Assembly: GCF_008369105.1 (NCBI RefSeq)
Contig: NZ_VINQ01000004.1
Location: 237,437 to 301,436 of the forward strand
Length of the DNA: 64,000 bases
Reading direction: 5' to 3'
From: Aquicoccus porphyridii
GTDB lineage: Bacteria; Pseudomonadota; Alphaproteobacteria; Rhodobacterales; Rhodobacteraceae
The stretch's first letter is position 1; the number at the start of each line of letters is the position of its first letter. Position numbers and translations under genes: made by a program. Below the pieces are notes generated by a model that was not told where the DNA came from, made no database searches, and worked only from the letters and a program-made list of their open reading frames with translations. Positions 54,949 to 63,698 of this stretch are shown here, one piece after another.

Positions 54949-56496
54949 TTGTTCGAAGTCATCACCATCAGTTTCGCCTTCTTTTTCGGCCTCGCCGTGC
55001 GCCAGATCGGCCTGCCGCCCCTCGTCGGGTTCCTCGCCGCGGGGTTTGCCATCAACGTCTTCGGACCATCGCTCGGCCTGCCCGAATACACCGGCGAAAC
55101 GCTCGACCACGTCGCCCATCTGGGCGTCCTGATGCTGCTCTTTACCGTCGGGCTCAAGCTCAAGCTCGAACAGATCGCCCAGCCACAGGTCGTGGGCGGC
55201 GCACTCCTGCATTTCGCCATCTCCGTCGCCGTCTTCATGCCGGGACTCAAGCTTTTCATGGGGCTCGACTGGAACACCGCGCTCCTGCTGGCGATCGCGC
55301 TGTCGTTTTCCTCCACCGTGCTGGCCGCCAAGCTGCTTGAAACCAAGCGCGAGCTGGGCGCCTTTCACGGCCGCACCGCCATCGGCATCCTGATCGTGCA
55401 GGACATCATCGCGCTGGTGGTGCTGGCCATCTGGTCGGGCCAGACGCCCAATATCTGGGCGCTTCTCATATTCGCCGTGCCGCTCCTGCGCCCGGTCTTG
55501 CACTGGCTGCTGGATTTCGCCGGCCATGACGAGCTTCTCGTGCTCATGGGCATGATGCTGTCGCTGGTGATCGGTGGCATGGGGTTTGAGGCGATGGGAC
55601 TCTCTTCCGAGATCGGCGCACTGGTCATGGGGGTACTCCTCTCGACCCATACCCGCGCCAAGGAACTGGGCCAATCGCTCTGGTCGCTCAAGGAGGTCTT
55701 CCTCGTCGGCTTCTTCCTCCAGATCGGGCTCACCGGCCTGCCCGACTGGGGCGCGATGGTCTTTGCCGTGGCCGTGGGCATTGCGCTGGCCCTCAAGGGG
55801 GCGCTCTTCTTCGCGCTTCTGATCGCCTTCAAGCTGCGCGCGCGCAGCGCCTTCCTCAGCGCGCTCAGCCTCACCGCCTATTCCGAGTTCGGCCTGATCG
55901 TCGCGGCGGGCGTTCTGCCCGAATACCTCGTGCCGCTGGCCATCGCCGTGTCGATCTCCTTCGTGATCTCGGCCCCGCTCAACCGCTTTGCCCATCCCCT
56001 CTTCGAGCGTTACGAAGAGACCCTGCGCCGCCATGAGCGCGACACCATCCACCCCGACGAACAGCCAAAGGAAATCGGCGACGCCAATGTGCTGATCTTC
56101 GGCATGGGCCGCACCGGCAGCGCCGCCTACCGGCAGATCGAGAAAGAGGGGATGAAACCGCTCGGCCTCGACGCCGACACCTACACCGCCAAGGCCCATC
56201 AGGAGGCCGGGCGCAACGTGCTCTTCGCCGACGCCGAGGACACCAATTTCTGGCGCAGTTGCGAACTGGGGCAGATCAAGGCCGCGATCCTCGCGATGGA
56301 CGATCTCGAAGCCAAGCTCATCGCCGCCCGCTCCCTGCGCCAGCGCGGCTTTACCGGCCCGATCGTGGCGCACGCCCTGCATGAATCGCACCAGGAACAG
56401 ATCCGCGAGGCCGGCGCGGATCATACCCACCTGACCATGAACCAGGCCGGGATAAGCCTGGCCGAGCAAACCGCCGAGGCCCTGAACGCAGGCTGA
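54949..56496 (+). CDS. CPA2-family monovalent cation:proton antiporter with TrkA-N domain
   Basis: About 515 residues: 12 membrane helices (FAFFFGLAVRQIGLPPLVGFLAAGFA at the start) and a C-terminal Rossmann TrkA-N domain (NVLIFGMGRTGSAAYRQIEKEG). KefB/KefC-like K+ efflux or Na+/H+ exchange. I prefer the TTG at 54949 (behind CAGGAGA); the ATG at 54889 is in frame but adds 20 residues without membrane or family character. Confidence 0.88.
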   Translation: MFEVITISFAFFFGLAVRQIGLPPLVGFLAAGFAINVFGPSLGLPEYTGETLDHVAHLGVLMLLFTVGLKLKLEQIAQPQVVGGALLHFAISVAVFMPGLKLFMGLDWNTALLLAIALSFSSTVLAAKLLETKRELGAFHGRTAIGILIVQDIIALVVLAIWSGQTPNIWALLIFAVPLLRPVLHWLLDFAGHDELLVLMGMMLSLVIGGMGFEAMGLSSEIGALVMGVLLSTHTRAKELGQSLWSLKEVFLVGFFLQIGLTGLPDWGAMVFAVAVGIALALKGALFFALLIAFKLRARSAFLSALSLTAYSEFGLIVAAGVLPEYLVPLAIAVSISFVISAPLNRFAHPLFERYEETLRRHERDTIHPDEQPKEIGDANVLIFGMGRTGSAAYRQIEKEGMKPLGLDADTYTAKAHQEAGRNVLFADAEDTNFWRSCELGQIKAAILAMDDLEAKLIAARSLRQRGFTGPIVAHALHESHQEQIREAGADHTHLTMNQAGISLAEQTAEALNAG

Positions 56497-57043
56497 CGCC
56501 GGGCCGAAAATGGTGTGCCGCCCGGGCGGGGAAACACCTTCGGCCACGCAGGGTTTTGCCGACATTCTCTGCCGGTGGCGCATGAACCGGGCTGGGTGGC
56601 AGCAACGCGCAAGAAGTGGACGCTGCAAAGCCGAGATCCGTCGACGTGTTTCAGAACGAGACGACCCAGAGCGGACGTCGTCCGCGGCACCAAGCGCCGC
56701 GAGCAGCATCTCGAGCGTTGGAATCACGTCGGCAGGCATCGCATCCTGATCTTCAACCATTGCGGTCCTCGTCGATGCGTTGGCCGCCCTCTCTGGCACC
56801 ATCTGCCCAGTCTCGCCCAAGTGCCCACGTCGGGCATTGATGGCCCGCATAGTCAGGGATTCGGTCGAAAACGGGGCTGGTTCACTGCTCGCGTTGCGCC
56901 CGCTGTCGAGCAGAACATGGTGCGGAATTCTCCCGCGTCGGCGGAAGAAATTTGCCTTTTACTTCTTCTTAGGTTGTGCCCATCGTGGTAATATCGCGAA
57001 TATTGGGCATCTCGAACTGCCCATATCAAGCACGGAGAGTTCC
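56497..57043. other. Unassigned intergenic region before the amine oxidase locus
   Basis: 547 bp. Frames are open on both strands but none shows a family, ribosome site or consistent codon use; it may hold worn remnants of a mobile gene. The last 90 bp are AT-rich and promoter-like, containing the nested dyad listed separately. Confidence 0.55.
56977..57009. promoter_or_regulatory. Nested dyad upstream of the amine oxidase gene
   Basis: Inner arms AATAT-CGCGA-ATATT (56990-57004) and outer arms TGCCCA / TGGGCA (56977-56982 and 57004-57009, slightly overlapping). It ends 34 nt before the ATG, so an operator is the likeliest reading; a hairpin in the leader is the alternative. Confidence 0.4.
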
Positions 57044-58621
57044 ATGATTGAGATGTCACGACGCAGGTTACTGGGCATGATAGGCACGGTTGCCGGTAGC
57101 ACAGCAATGTACAATGCCATGACTGCGATGGGCCACGCCCAGCCATCCAGCTATAGCGGTCCGATACAGCTCGACGGCGCACCGCAGGGAACCAAGATCC
57201 TGATTCTCGGCGCCGGTCTCGCGGGAATGACCGCCGCGCTTGAGATGCGCGCCGCCGGATATGAGGTCGAGGTGCTTGAATTCCGCGAGAAGGCGGGCGG
57301 CCGTTGCTGGACGCTGCGCAGCGGCGACACATACACCGAGCTCGGCGGCGCCACGCAGAACGTCGACTTCGCCGATGGCAACTACATCAACCCCGGTCCG
57401 TGGCGGCTGCCGCACAACCACTACGCGGTCATCGACTACTGCCGACGGCTGAACGTGCCGCTGGAGCCCTTCGTCCAGACCAATTACAACGCCTACGTTC
57501 ATCGCGGCGATGCTTTCGGCGGCGCGCCGCAGCGGATGAAGCACATCCTGACCGACTATCGCGGCCACGTCTCGGAACTGCTGGCCAAGGCGGTCGACCA
57601 GGGCAAGCTCGACGGCATGGTCACGCAGGAGGATCGCGAGGTTCTGATCGAGAGCCTGCGCAGTTTCGGCGTGCTCAACGACAAAAATGCCTATGTCAAA
57701 AGTCTCCAGACCAGCGACTACCGCGGATATGACAAGCAAGCGGGAGGCGGCGTCGGTGCGGCCCCGATTCCGTCGGACCCGCTCGACCCGTCCGAAGTGC
57801 TGCAATCGCGGCTGTGGACCATGCTCGCGACGCACGAGACGATGAATCATCACGCGCCCATGTTCCAGCCGATCGGCGGCATGGACGGGATCGCGAAAGG
57901 GTTCGAACGCGAGGTCGGAGACCTGATTACCTACAACGCCAAGGTTGTCTCGCTGCAGCAGGACGACAGCGGCGTGACCGTGACATGGGAGGACACAGCC
58001 AACGGCGGCGCCACGCGGACCACGACGGCCGACTACTGCGTGTGCACGATCCCGTTCTCGATCCTCGGCCAGATCGACCACAACCTGTCGTCCTCGCTGG
58101 CGAACGTGATCTGGGGCATGCCCTACAACGGCTCGACCAAGGTCGGGCTCGAGTTCAAACGCCGCTTCTGGGAACAGGACGAGGACATCTACGGCGGCAT
58201 CACCTACACGGACCAGGCGATTACGCAGATCAGCTATCCTTCGACCGGCTACCTGTCGGACGGACCGGCCGTGCTGCTGGGCGGCTACACCTGGCGCGGC
58301 GCCGACACGTTCAAGTTCAATGCGATGCAGCCCGCCGAACGGATCGAATGGGCCCTGCGGATGGGCGAGAAGATTCACCCGCAATACCGCGAGGAGTTCA
58401 AGGCCGGGGTCGCCGTCTCGTGGCACAAGGTTCCGTGGGTGCTGGGCTGCTCCGGCATATGGGAGGATCGCGAACGCGACTATGAGGATGCCGTTGCGAT
58501 AGACAACCGTGTCGTTTGCGCGGGCGAACACCTGTCCTACCTGCCGGCCTGGCAGGAAGGGGCGATCCTCTCCTCGCTCGACGCCATCTCGCGTCTACAC
58601 GACAAAATCATCAACGGGTGA
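57044..58621 (+). CDS. Tat-exported FAD-dependent amine oxidase/dehydrogenase
   Basis: 525 residues. Tat signal SRRRLLGMIG (residues 5-14), then a Rossmann dinucleotide fold with LILGAGLAGM (54-62) and the FAD loop EFREKAGGRCWT. The C-terminal FAD motif GEHLSYLPAWQEGAI is intact, as in L-amino-acid oxidases, monoamine oxidases and the nicotine enzyme NicA2. It oxidises an amine or amino acid to an imine; the Tat signal places it in the periplasm. GGAGAG precedes ATG 57044. The cytochrome c-RidA gene follows after 5 bp, making electron transfer to cytochrome rather than O2 plausible. Substrate unknown. Confidence 0.9.
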   Translation: MIEMSRRRLLGMIGTVAGSTAMYNAMTAMGHAQPSSYSGPIQLDGAPQGTKILILGAGLAGMTAALEMRAAGYEVEVLEFREKAGGRCWTLRSGDTYTELGGATQNVDFADGNYINPGPWRLPHNHYAVIDYCRRLNVPLEPFVQTNYNAYVHRGDAFGGAPQRMKHILTDYRGHVSELLAKAVDQGKLDGMVTQEDREVLIESLRSFGVLNDKNAYVKSLQTSDYRGYDKQAGGGVGAAPIPSDPLDPSEVLQSRLWTMLATHETMNHHAPMFQPIGGMDGIAKGFEREVGDLITYNAKVVSLQQDDSGVTVTWEDTANGGATRTTTADYCVCTIPFSILGQIDHNLSSSLANVIWGMPYNGSTKVGLEFKRRFWEQDEDIYGGITYTDQAITQISYPSTGYLSDGPAVLLGGYTWRGADTFKFNAMQPAERIEWALRMGEKIHPQYREEFKAGVAVSWHKVPWVLGCSGIWEDRERDYEDAVAIDNRVVCAGEHLSYLPAWQEGAILSSLDAISRLHDKIING

Positions 58622-58626
58622 GCATC

Positions 58627-59568
58627 ATGAAATCACGTTTTCTCTCGGTTCTTGCCATGGCCGGCCTCGGCACTGCGCCGGTCTTCGCGCAAGACGACAG
58701 TGGCACGGAGCAATTCATTTCGCCCGTGTCAGACGAAGCGATGTTTGAAGGCGGCGGCGGATACACCTCCACAGATGGCGAGGAACTCTACAATACGTTC
58801 TGCGCCGGCTGTCACATGCCCGCTGGCGAGGGTGCCAGCGGCGCGGGAGAGTATCCCCCGCTCAGCGGAAACCCGAGGCTCGAGTTCGCTGCATACCCGA
58901 TCACCATCATCGTCAATGGCCAGGGCGGCATGCCCGGCCTCGGGCACCTCCTGAGTGATGAGCAGGTGCTCGAGGTTACCAGCTATATCCAGTCGGACCT
59001 TGGCAACGACTACGCGCCCGATGGCACCCTGCAGATGGTCGCGGACACGCGTCCGGTCGAGGAGGGCGAAGTACTCGCCGAGCACGAGGTCGAGGAAGAG
59101 AATGTCGATCCCGACCGGGAGGACGGTGGTGGCAACGAGACCGGCGTGGTGCGCCACCGTATCCCCAACTCGAACTTCCCGATCCTCTTGGCGGCCGAAA
59201 TTCCGGCCGATGCCACGCTGGTCTATCTTAGCGGCACCGTCCCCCAGGTGGTGAACCCCGACGCGGCCGAGGGATCGCCGGAGCGCTACGGCGACACCAC
59301 CGCCCAGACCGTGAGTACACTGGCCTCGATCGAGCAGAAGCTCGCCTCGATTGGTCTCGATATGGCTGACGTGGTAAAGATGCAGGTTTACCTCGTCTCT
59401 CCCGAAGGGGCGGACGCGATGGACTTCGCTGGCTTCATGGAAGGCTATGTCCGCTTTTTCGGAACCGAGACGCAGCCCGAGCTGCCGACCCGGTCAGTAT
59501 TCGAGGTCGCAGGCTTGGCCAACCCGTCATGGTTGGTCGAGATCGAGGTCGTTGCTGTCCGACCCTGA
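58627..59568 (+). CDS. Secreted cytochrome c-RidA fusion protein
   Basis: 313 residues. Signal peptide residues 1-21 (AQ after the cleavage site). A class I cytochrome c domain spans about 45-130, with heme motif CAGCH (59-63) and likely axial Met102 in GGMPGLG. An acidic linker (142-172, Glu/Asp-rich) joins a RidA/YjgF domain (180-313). The RidA residues needed for imine hydrolysis appear retained: Arg289 in PTRSVFEVAGL and Glu305 in VEIEVVAV. RidA proteins are normally cytosolic and single-domain. Adjacent to the Tat amine oxidase, so the two probably form a pair that deaminates the imine and carries off the electrons. Confidence 0.92.
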   Translation: MKSRFLSVLAMAGLGTAPVFAQDDSGTEQFISPVSDEAMFEGGGGYTSTDGEELYNTFCAGCHMPAGEGASGAGEYPPLSGNPRLEFAAYPITIIVNGQGGMPGLGHLLSDEQVLEVTSYIQSDLGNDYAPDGTLQMVADTRPVEEGEVLAEHEVEEENVDPDREDGGGNETGVVRHRIPNSNFPILLAAEIPADATLVYLSGTVPQVVNPDAAEGSPERYGDTTAQTVSTLASIEQKLASIGLDMADVVKMQVYLVSPEGADAMDFAGFMEGYVRFFGTETQPELPTRSVFEVAGLANPSWLVEIEVVAVRP

Positions 59569-60175
59569 ACCTTTGCCCGGGTCGGGACATTTCCCGACCG
59601 GGGCCAACGCTCTGCGTAGTCCGGTCATGCCGCACGCCGACAAACCGCCCCGCCGCCTTCGGCCCCGAGCCGCGCCCCGTGCACCAACGAGGTCGGATTC
59701 TGCGGAGCAACCCGCTGAACCTGCCATGCGCGCACCTGCAAAACCCGCAGCTGGCTGAACTCATAGTGTGCGGGACTTTTGCAACTTTGAACCACGCCCA
59801 GGTGGCCGGACCGTAGCGATCTCGCGCTGTTCAACCTGGCTATCGATAGCAAATTGCGCGGATTGTTCGGGATTGGGTGACGTCGATCGGGTTGGAGGCG
59901 AGCCCCCGCGGCACGCATTCGATGCGGCGGACAAAGATGGCACAGATCCACAGGAAGACCGGCAACCTGCGTCCTGTTCAGCTCTTGTCAGGCCATACCG
60001 AGATGACAACACGGCATGGCGCCGCGACAAGTTGAGCAAGTCTAGGACTGCCCTCACCGACGCAGCGAAAGACCGTCCATGGGCCGAACGGTTCCTGAAA
60101 ACGCGAAATCCCTTGCCCCGTGGTGCGCGACGGCCCGGCAGTACTCCCGGGTCACTGCCAAATTCCCGTTGCAGG
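59569..60175. other. Gene-poor region with a recombinase remnant
   Basis: 607 bp between the convergent cytochrome c-RidA and AtuA-type operons. It contains a hairpin GGTCGGGA-CATT-TCCCGACC (59580-59599) without a T run, possibly ending the upstream transcript, and the recombinase pseudogene at 59818-60035. Nothing recognised in 59600-59817 or 60036-60175. Confidence 0.65.
59818..60035 (+). pseudogene. Tyrosine recombinase/integrase remnant, internally deleted
   Basis: Two coding fragments in different frames. Fragment 1 (59818-59862) reads DLALFNLAIDSKLRG, the start of a common phage-type integrase domain. Fragment 2 (59862-60035) reads VRDWVTSIGLEASPRGTHSM, then RRTKMAQIHRKTGNLRPVQL and LSGHTEM, the end of the catalytic domain with the HxxR box (His and Arg in THSMRRTK) and the GHT motif. 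The middle is missing, and the nucleophile Tyr region after GHT is replaced by TTRHGAATS and a stop. It cannot be active. Confidence 0.8.
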
Positions 60176-60499
60176 TCATTCCGATGTCTTCGCGGCGACC
60201 GGTATCTCCAAATCCAGCAGCACGGATGCCAGGCATTTGCCGTGGGCATCCAGTGCCAGCGAGCGGGTGACGCCGCCAGTCAGTGCGCCGTTGATGACGA
60301 AATTGAGCGCGTGGAGCTGGGGCAGCTCGTAACGGGTGACGTCCTTCGCAGAGAAGCTGCCGAAATGGGCGGCCACGCGATCGGGGGTGACAAGGTCACG
60401 GATCAGGGGCCAGTGGACCGGATCGTAGGCGATGACGGAAATATTCGAAATGTCGCCCTTGTCGCCGGTGCGGGCATGGGCAATGTCATGCAATCTCAC
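60176..60499 (-). CDS. AtuA-associated C-terminal domain protein
   Basis: 107 residues. Starts VRLHDIAHARTGDKGDISNI, the hallmark of the small domain that forms the C-terminus of some AtuA proteins; here it is a separate gene. The GTG at 60499 follows TGGAGG and overlaps the end of the AtuA-like gene; the frame runs to 60529. Likely a subunit of the AtuA-like protein. Function unknown. Confidence 0.82.
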   Translation of the reverse strand: MRLHDIAHARTGDKGDISNISVIAYDPVHWPLIRDLVTPDRVAAHFGSFSAKDVTRYELPQLHALNFVINGALTGGVTRSLALDAHGKCLASVLLDLEIPVAAKTSE

Positions 60500-61829
60500 G
60501 GTGAACCTCCAGGAGTTCGACGCCGGCATCCACCGCGCTCGCAGGTATCAGCGTCGAGGCGATGGCCAGAACTTCGCGCACGCCGCCGGTGGCGCCCCCA
60601 CCCCCGGCAGGACCGGCGAGGTAAAGACCCTCGACCTCTTCCTGCACCCGGCGGGCCGCTTCGGCGCTGACACAGCGGGCAGCATAGCGCATCCTCACCT
60701 CCGGCGCCGTTGTCGACCCTCGAGCCCCGTGCCAGACCGAGTTGACGCCAATGAGTTCGCCCCGCTGTTCATGGAGCTCCGCGCCCAGAGGGGCCAGGCG
60801 GGCCCGGACAAGATCGAGAGCAAGCTCGCCTCGGGCCACGCAATTGGCCCCCGCGTAGCTGATCTGACCTTCACCGATCCACCCATCGTAATAGCCGACG
60901 GATACCTTGAGATGGCCGGTCGCCGGGCTGCCGCTGGCTCCGCAGACCGCGATCCGGTCCGGCGCGACCTCGGTGAAATCGACACCCGAGAAATCGGCAA
61001 CCACATCGGGCTGAAGATACTGCGCGGGGTCGTGGATTTCGTATAAAAGCTGCTCGATACAGGTGGCGCGGGTGATGCAGCCGCCGGTGCCCGTCAGCTT
61101 GCTGATCGTGGCATTGCCGTCTGCATCCACGTCGGCCAGCGGGTGACCGACAGTTGCAAGGTCGGGCACGTCCTTCACCCCCGGATCGGCAAAGTAGCCG
61201 CCGGTAATCTGGGCCGCGCATTCCAGCAGGTGACCAACCAGCACCCCGCGTCCAAGCCTTGCCCAGTCGTCCCGTGCCCAGCCGAACTCGTGCACCAGCG
61301 GAGCGAGGAAAAGGGTCGGGTCCGAGGCGCGGCCACAAATCACCACGTCCGCGCCCGCCGCCAACGCCGAGACGAGGCCGTCGATGCCGACATAGGCATT
61401 TGCCGAAACGAGACGATCGCCCAGCATCGACGTCGGTTCACCGGTTTCGTCCAGGATGAAGCTGCCGATCCGATCCAGCACATCGTCGCCCGTGACGGCG
61501 GCGATCTTCAGCCCCGTCAGTCCCAGTTCACGGGCGATCCGGGCGGTCTCCCTTGCGGCCCCACGCGGGTTTGCCGCGCCCATGTTCGTGACAATCCGCG
61601 TCCCGTTCCTGGCGCAGGCGGGCAGCACCGCACGCATCCGCCGCTCCAACAGCGGGTCATAGCCACCCGCCGGGTCGTTCAGGCGGGCCTGCTGCGCCAA
61701 CGCGATGGTGCGCTCGCCCAGGCACTCGAAGACGAGATAATCGAGCCCGCCGCGCTCCGCGAGGTCCAGGGCGGGGGCCAACCTGTCGCCCTGAAAGCCG
61801 GCACCGGCGCCGATCCTGATCGTGCTCAT
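60486..61829 (-). CDS. AtuA family (acyclic terpene utilisation, DUF1446) protein
   Basis: 447 residues. Start STIRIGAGAGFQGDRLAPALDLAERGGLDYLVFE is typical, as are TNMGAANPRGAA and ADVVICGRASDPTLF. Although named for terpene catabolism, most DUF1446 proteins are beside transporters and of unknown function. The start overlaps the TRAP permease stop as ATGA. No terpene genes (atuB-H) are seen here, and the acyl-CoA carboxylase pair is 43 kb away, so a terpene role is not supported. Confidence 0.88.
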   Translation of the reverse strand: MSTIRIGAGAGFQGDRLAPALDLAERGGLDYLVFECLGERTIALAQQARLNDPAGGYDPLLERRMRAVLPACARNGTRIVTNMGAANPRGAARETARIARELGLTGLKIAAVTGDDVLDRIGSFILDETGEPTSMLGDRLVSANAYVGIDGLVSALAAGADVVICGRASDPTLFLAPLVHEFGWARDDWARLGRGVLVGHLLECAAQITGGYFADPGVKDVPDLATVGHPLADVDADGNATISKLTGTGGCITRATCIEQLLYEIHDPAQYLQPDVVADFSGVDFTEVAPDRIAVCGASGSPATGHLKVSVGYYDGWIGEGQISYAGANCVARGELALDLVRARLAPLGAELHEQRGELIGVNSVWHGARGSTTAPEVRMRYAARCVSAEAARRVQEEVEGLYLAGPAGGGGATGGVREVLAIASTLIPASAVDAGVELLEVHREIA

Positions 61830-63688
61830 GGCATAGCCCTCCGCCTCTGGCTGCGCCGGGTCAGGTAGGCGCCGGCCAGCAACGCCAGCGCGACGAAGGG
61901 CGTCACCGGGTGCGGGTAGATCGCCAGCGCGATGATCACGAGATAGAGGCCGATATCGACGGCACGAACCCCGTGCAACCGCGCGCCCGCCAGAAGTCCC
62001 GGCACCGCGATAACCAGTACCAGCCCCGCCGCGACCGCCTCGAGGACGTCCAGCGGCCCGCCACCCAGCAGCATGCCCGGATAGAGCAGCAACAGGAACG
62101 GCACGATGTAGGTGACCGCGCCCAGTCGCACGGCCTCTCCCGCCGCGGGCAGCCAGTTGGTGCTGGCGATCCCCGAGCCGACGAAGACAGCCACGCAGAC
62201 CGGCGGCGTGATGACCGAGATGGTTGCGAAGTAGAAGACGAAGAGATGCGCGGCCAGCGGATCGACCCCTACGGACGTCATGGCCGGGGCCAGCACCGCC
62301 GCGACGAGCACGTAAGCGGCGGTCGTGGGCAGGCCCATGCCCATGATCAGGCAGACCATGCCGACGATGACAGCCACCAGAACCACGGAATCCCCGGCGA
62401 CCGAGACGATAAGTGAAGAAAGCGTCACGCCGATGCCCGTCAGGTTGATCATCGACACCAGGACCTGCGCGCCGGCCAGCAATACACCAATGATGACCAT
62501 GCCCTTGCCGGCATCCTCGAGCCCACCCAGAAGTTTTCCGGCCATCGCGCGCGGGCTCAGCCGACCGGTTTCGGTGGCGAGGAAGGCGATGAGCAATCCG
62601 ACAATGCCATAGAATGCCGAGGTGGCGATCGAACGCCCCAGCCAAATGCCCACGCCCAGGCCACCGAGTGCCGCGAGGATGGGAAGCACCCGACGCGGCG
62701 CAAGGATGGTGGCCCAGTCCGGCATCTCGCTATCCGGCACGACGGCAAGCCCGCGCCGCTGGGCAACGAAATGCACCGTCATGAAGACCGACAGGTAAAA
62801 CAGCACCGCCGGAAGGATCGCGCCGACGATGATGGTGAGGTAGGGCACGCCCAGGATCTCGGCCATCACGAAGGCAGCGGCCCCCATAATCGGCGGGGCA
62901 ATCTGTCCGCCGGTCGAGGCCACGGCCTCGACCGCGGCCGCAAAGGGGCGCGGATAACCGAGACGGATCATCATCGGAATGGTGAAATTGCCGGTGGTCG
63001 CCACGTTCGCGACGGCCGAGCCCGAGATCATCCCGAACAGTCCGCTGGCGATGGTGGCGATCTTCGCCGCTCCGCCCGGCTGGCGGCCGCCAAGTCGCAT
63101 GGCGAGATCCATGAAAGCCTGCCCGCCGCCGGTATGCAGCAAAAGCGCCCCGAACAGGACGAAGGCGGCGATCACGGTGGCGGCAACCCCGGTGAGCATC
63201 CCCCAGATGCCGAGATCGCCCAGGAAAATCGTCTCGGTCACGAAATCCACGCCGAAACCGCGATGCCGCAACGGACCGGGCAGGAGGTTGCCGAACAGCG
63301 CGTAGCCAAGCCCCAGCAGCACGAGGATCGGGAATATCAGCCCGACCGTCCGCCGCCCGAGTTCCAACACCGCCAGCACGAGCCCCGCCGTCAGCGCCAT
63401 GTCGAGCCCGGTGGCCCATGGCAGTTCGGTCATGATGCGGTCGTAGTTCACTACCACGTAGGCACAGGCGGCCAGCGTTACCACGGCCAGCGCAAGGTCG
63501 ATTGCCAGCCCCACTGGACGCCAGGGTTTCCCGGCGCCCAATGGGTAGAGCGCGAAGCCGAGCGCGGTGACGAGTGCCAGGAACAGCGCGCGCTGGATGA
63601 GCCCTTCGAAGGGGCCTGTCGCCGCCGTGTAGAGGACGAAAAGCCCGACGAGAACCGCCAGTCCCTTCTGGATGCGCTCGACCGTCAT
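61826..63688 (-). CDS. TRAP transporter fused permease (DctQM type)
   Basis: 620 residues with about 16 hydrophobic helices; a small DctQ-like part at the N-terminus is fused to a DctM part. Signatures: GLFGMISGSAVANVATTGNFTIPMMIRLGYP and MGMGLPTTAAYVLVAAVLAP. It uses a sodium or proton gradient and a TAXI-type receptor. Coupled to the AtuA gene by ATGA and 10 bp after the receptor gene. Confidence 0.94.
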   Translation of the reverse strand: MTVERIQKGLAVLVGLFVLYTAATGPFEGLIQRALFLALVTALGFALYPLGAGKPWRPVGLAIDLALAVVTLAACAYVVVNYDRIMTELPWATGLDMALTAGLVLAVLELGRRTVGLIFPILVLLGLGYALFGNLLPGPLRHRGFGVDFVTETIFLGDLGIWGMLTGVAATVIAAFVLFGALLLHTGGGQAFMDLAMRLGGRQPGGAAKIATIASGLFGMISGSAVANVATTGNFTIPMMIRLGYPRPFAAAVEAVASTGGQIAPPIMGAAAFVMAEILGVPYLTIIVGAILPAVLFYLSVFMTVHFVAQRRGLAVVPDSEMPDWATILAPRRVLPILAALGGLGVGIWLGRSIATSAFYGIVGLLIAFLATETGRLSPRAMAGKLLGGLEDAGKGMVIIGVLLAGAQVLVSMINLTGIGVTLSSLIVSVAGDSVVLVAVIVGMVCLIMGMGLPTTAAYVLVAAVLAPAMTSVGVDPLAAHLFVFYFATISVITPPVCVAVFVGSGIASTNWLPAAGEAVRLGAVTYIVPFLLLLYPGMLLGGGPLDVLEAVAAGLVLVIAVPGLLAGARLHGVRAVDIGLYLVIIALAIYPHPVTPFVALALLAGAYLTRRSQRRRAMP

Positions 63689-63698
63689 CGCCCGGCCC

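Noticed and set aside
54868-56850. 660-residue minus-strand open frame
   Set aside because: Antisense to the CPA2 antiporter gene, whose membrane helices and TrkA-N domain are unambiguous.
60486-62645. Start of the AtuA gene at 62645 (719-residue frame)
   Set aside because: The first 270 residues are a shadow of the TRAP permease gene; the family start STIRIGAGAG at 61829 overlaps the permease stop as ATGA.
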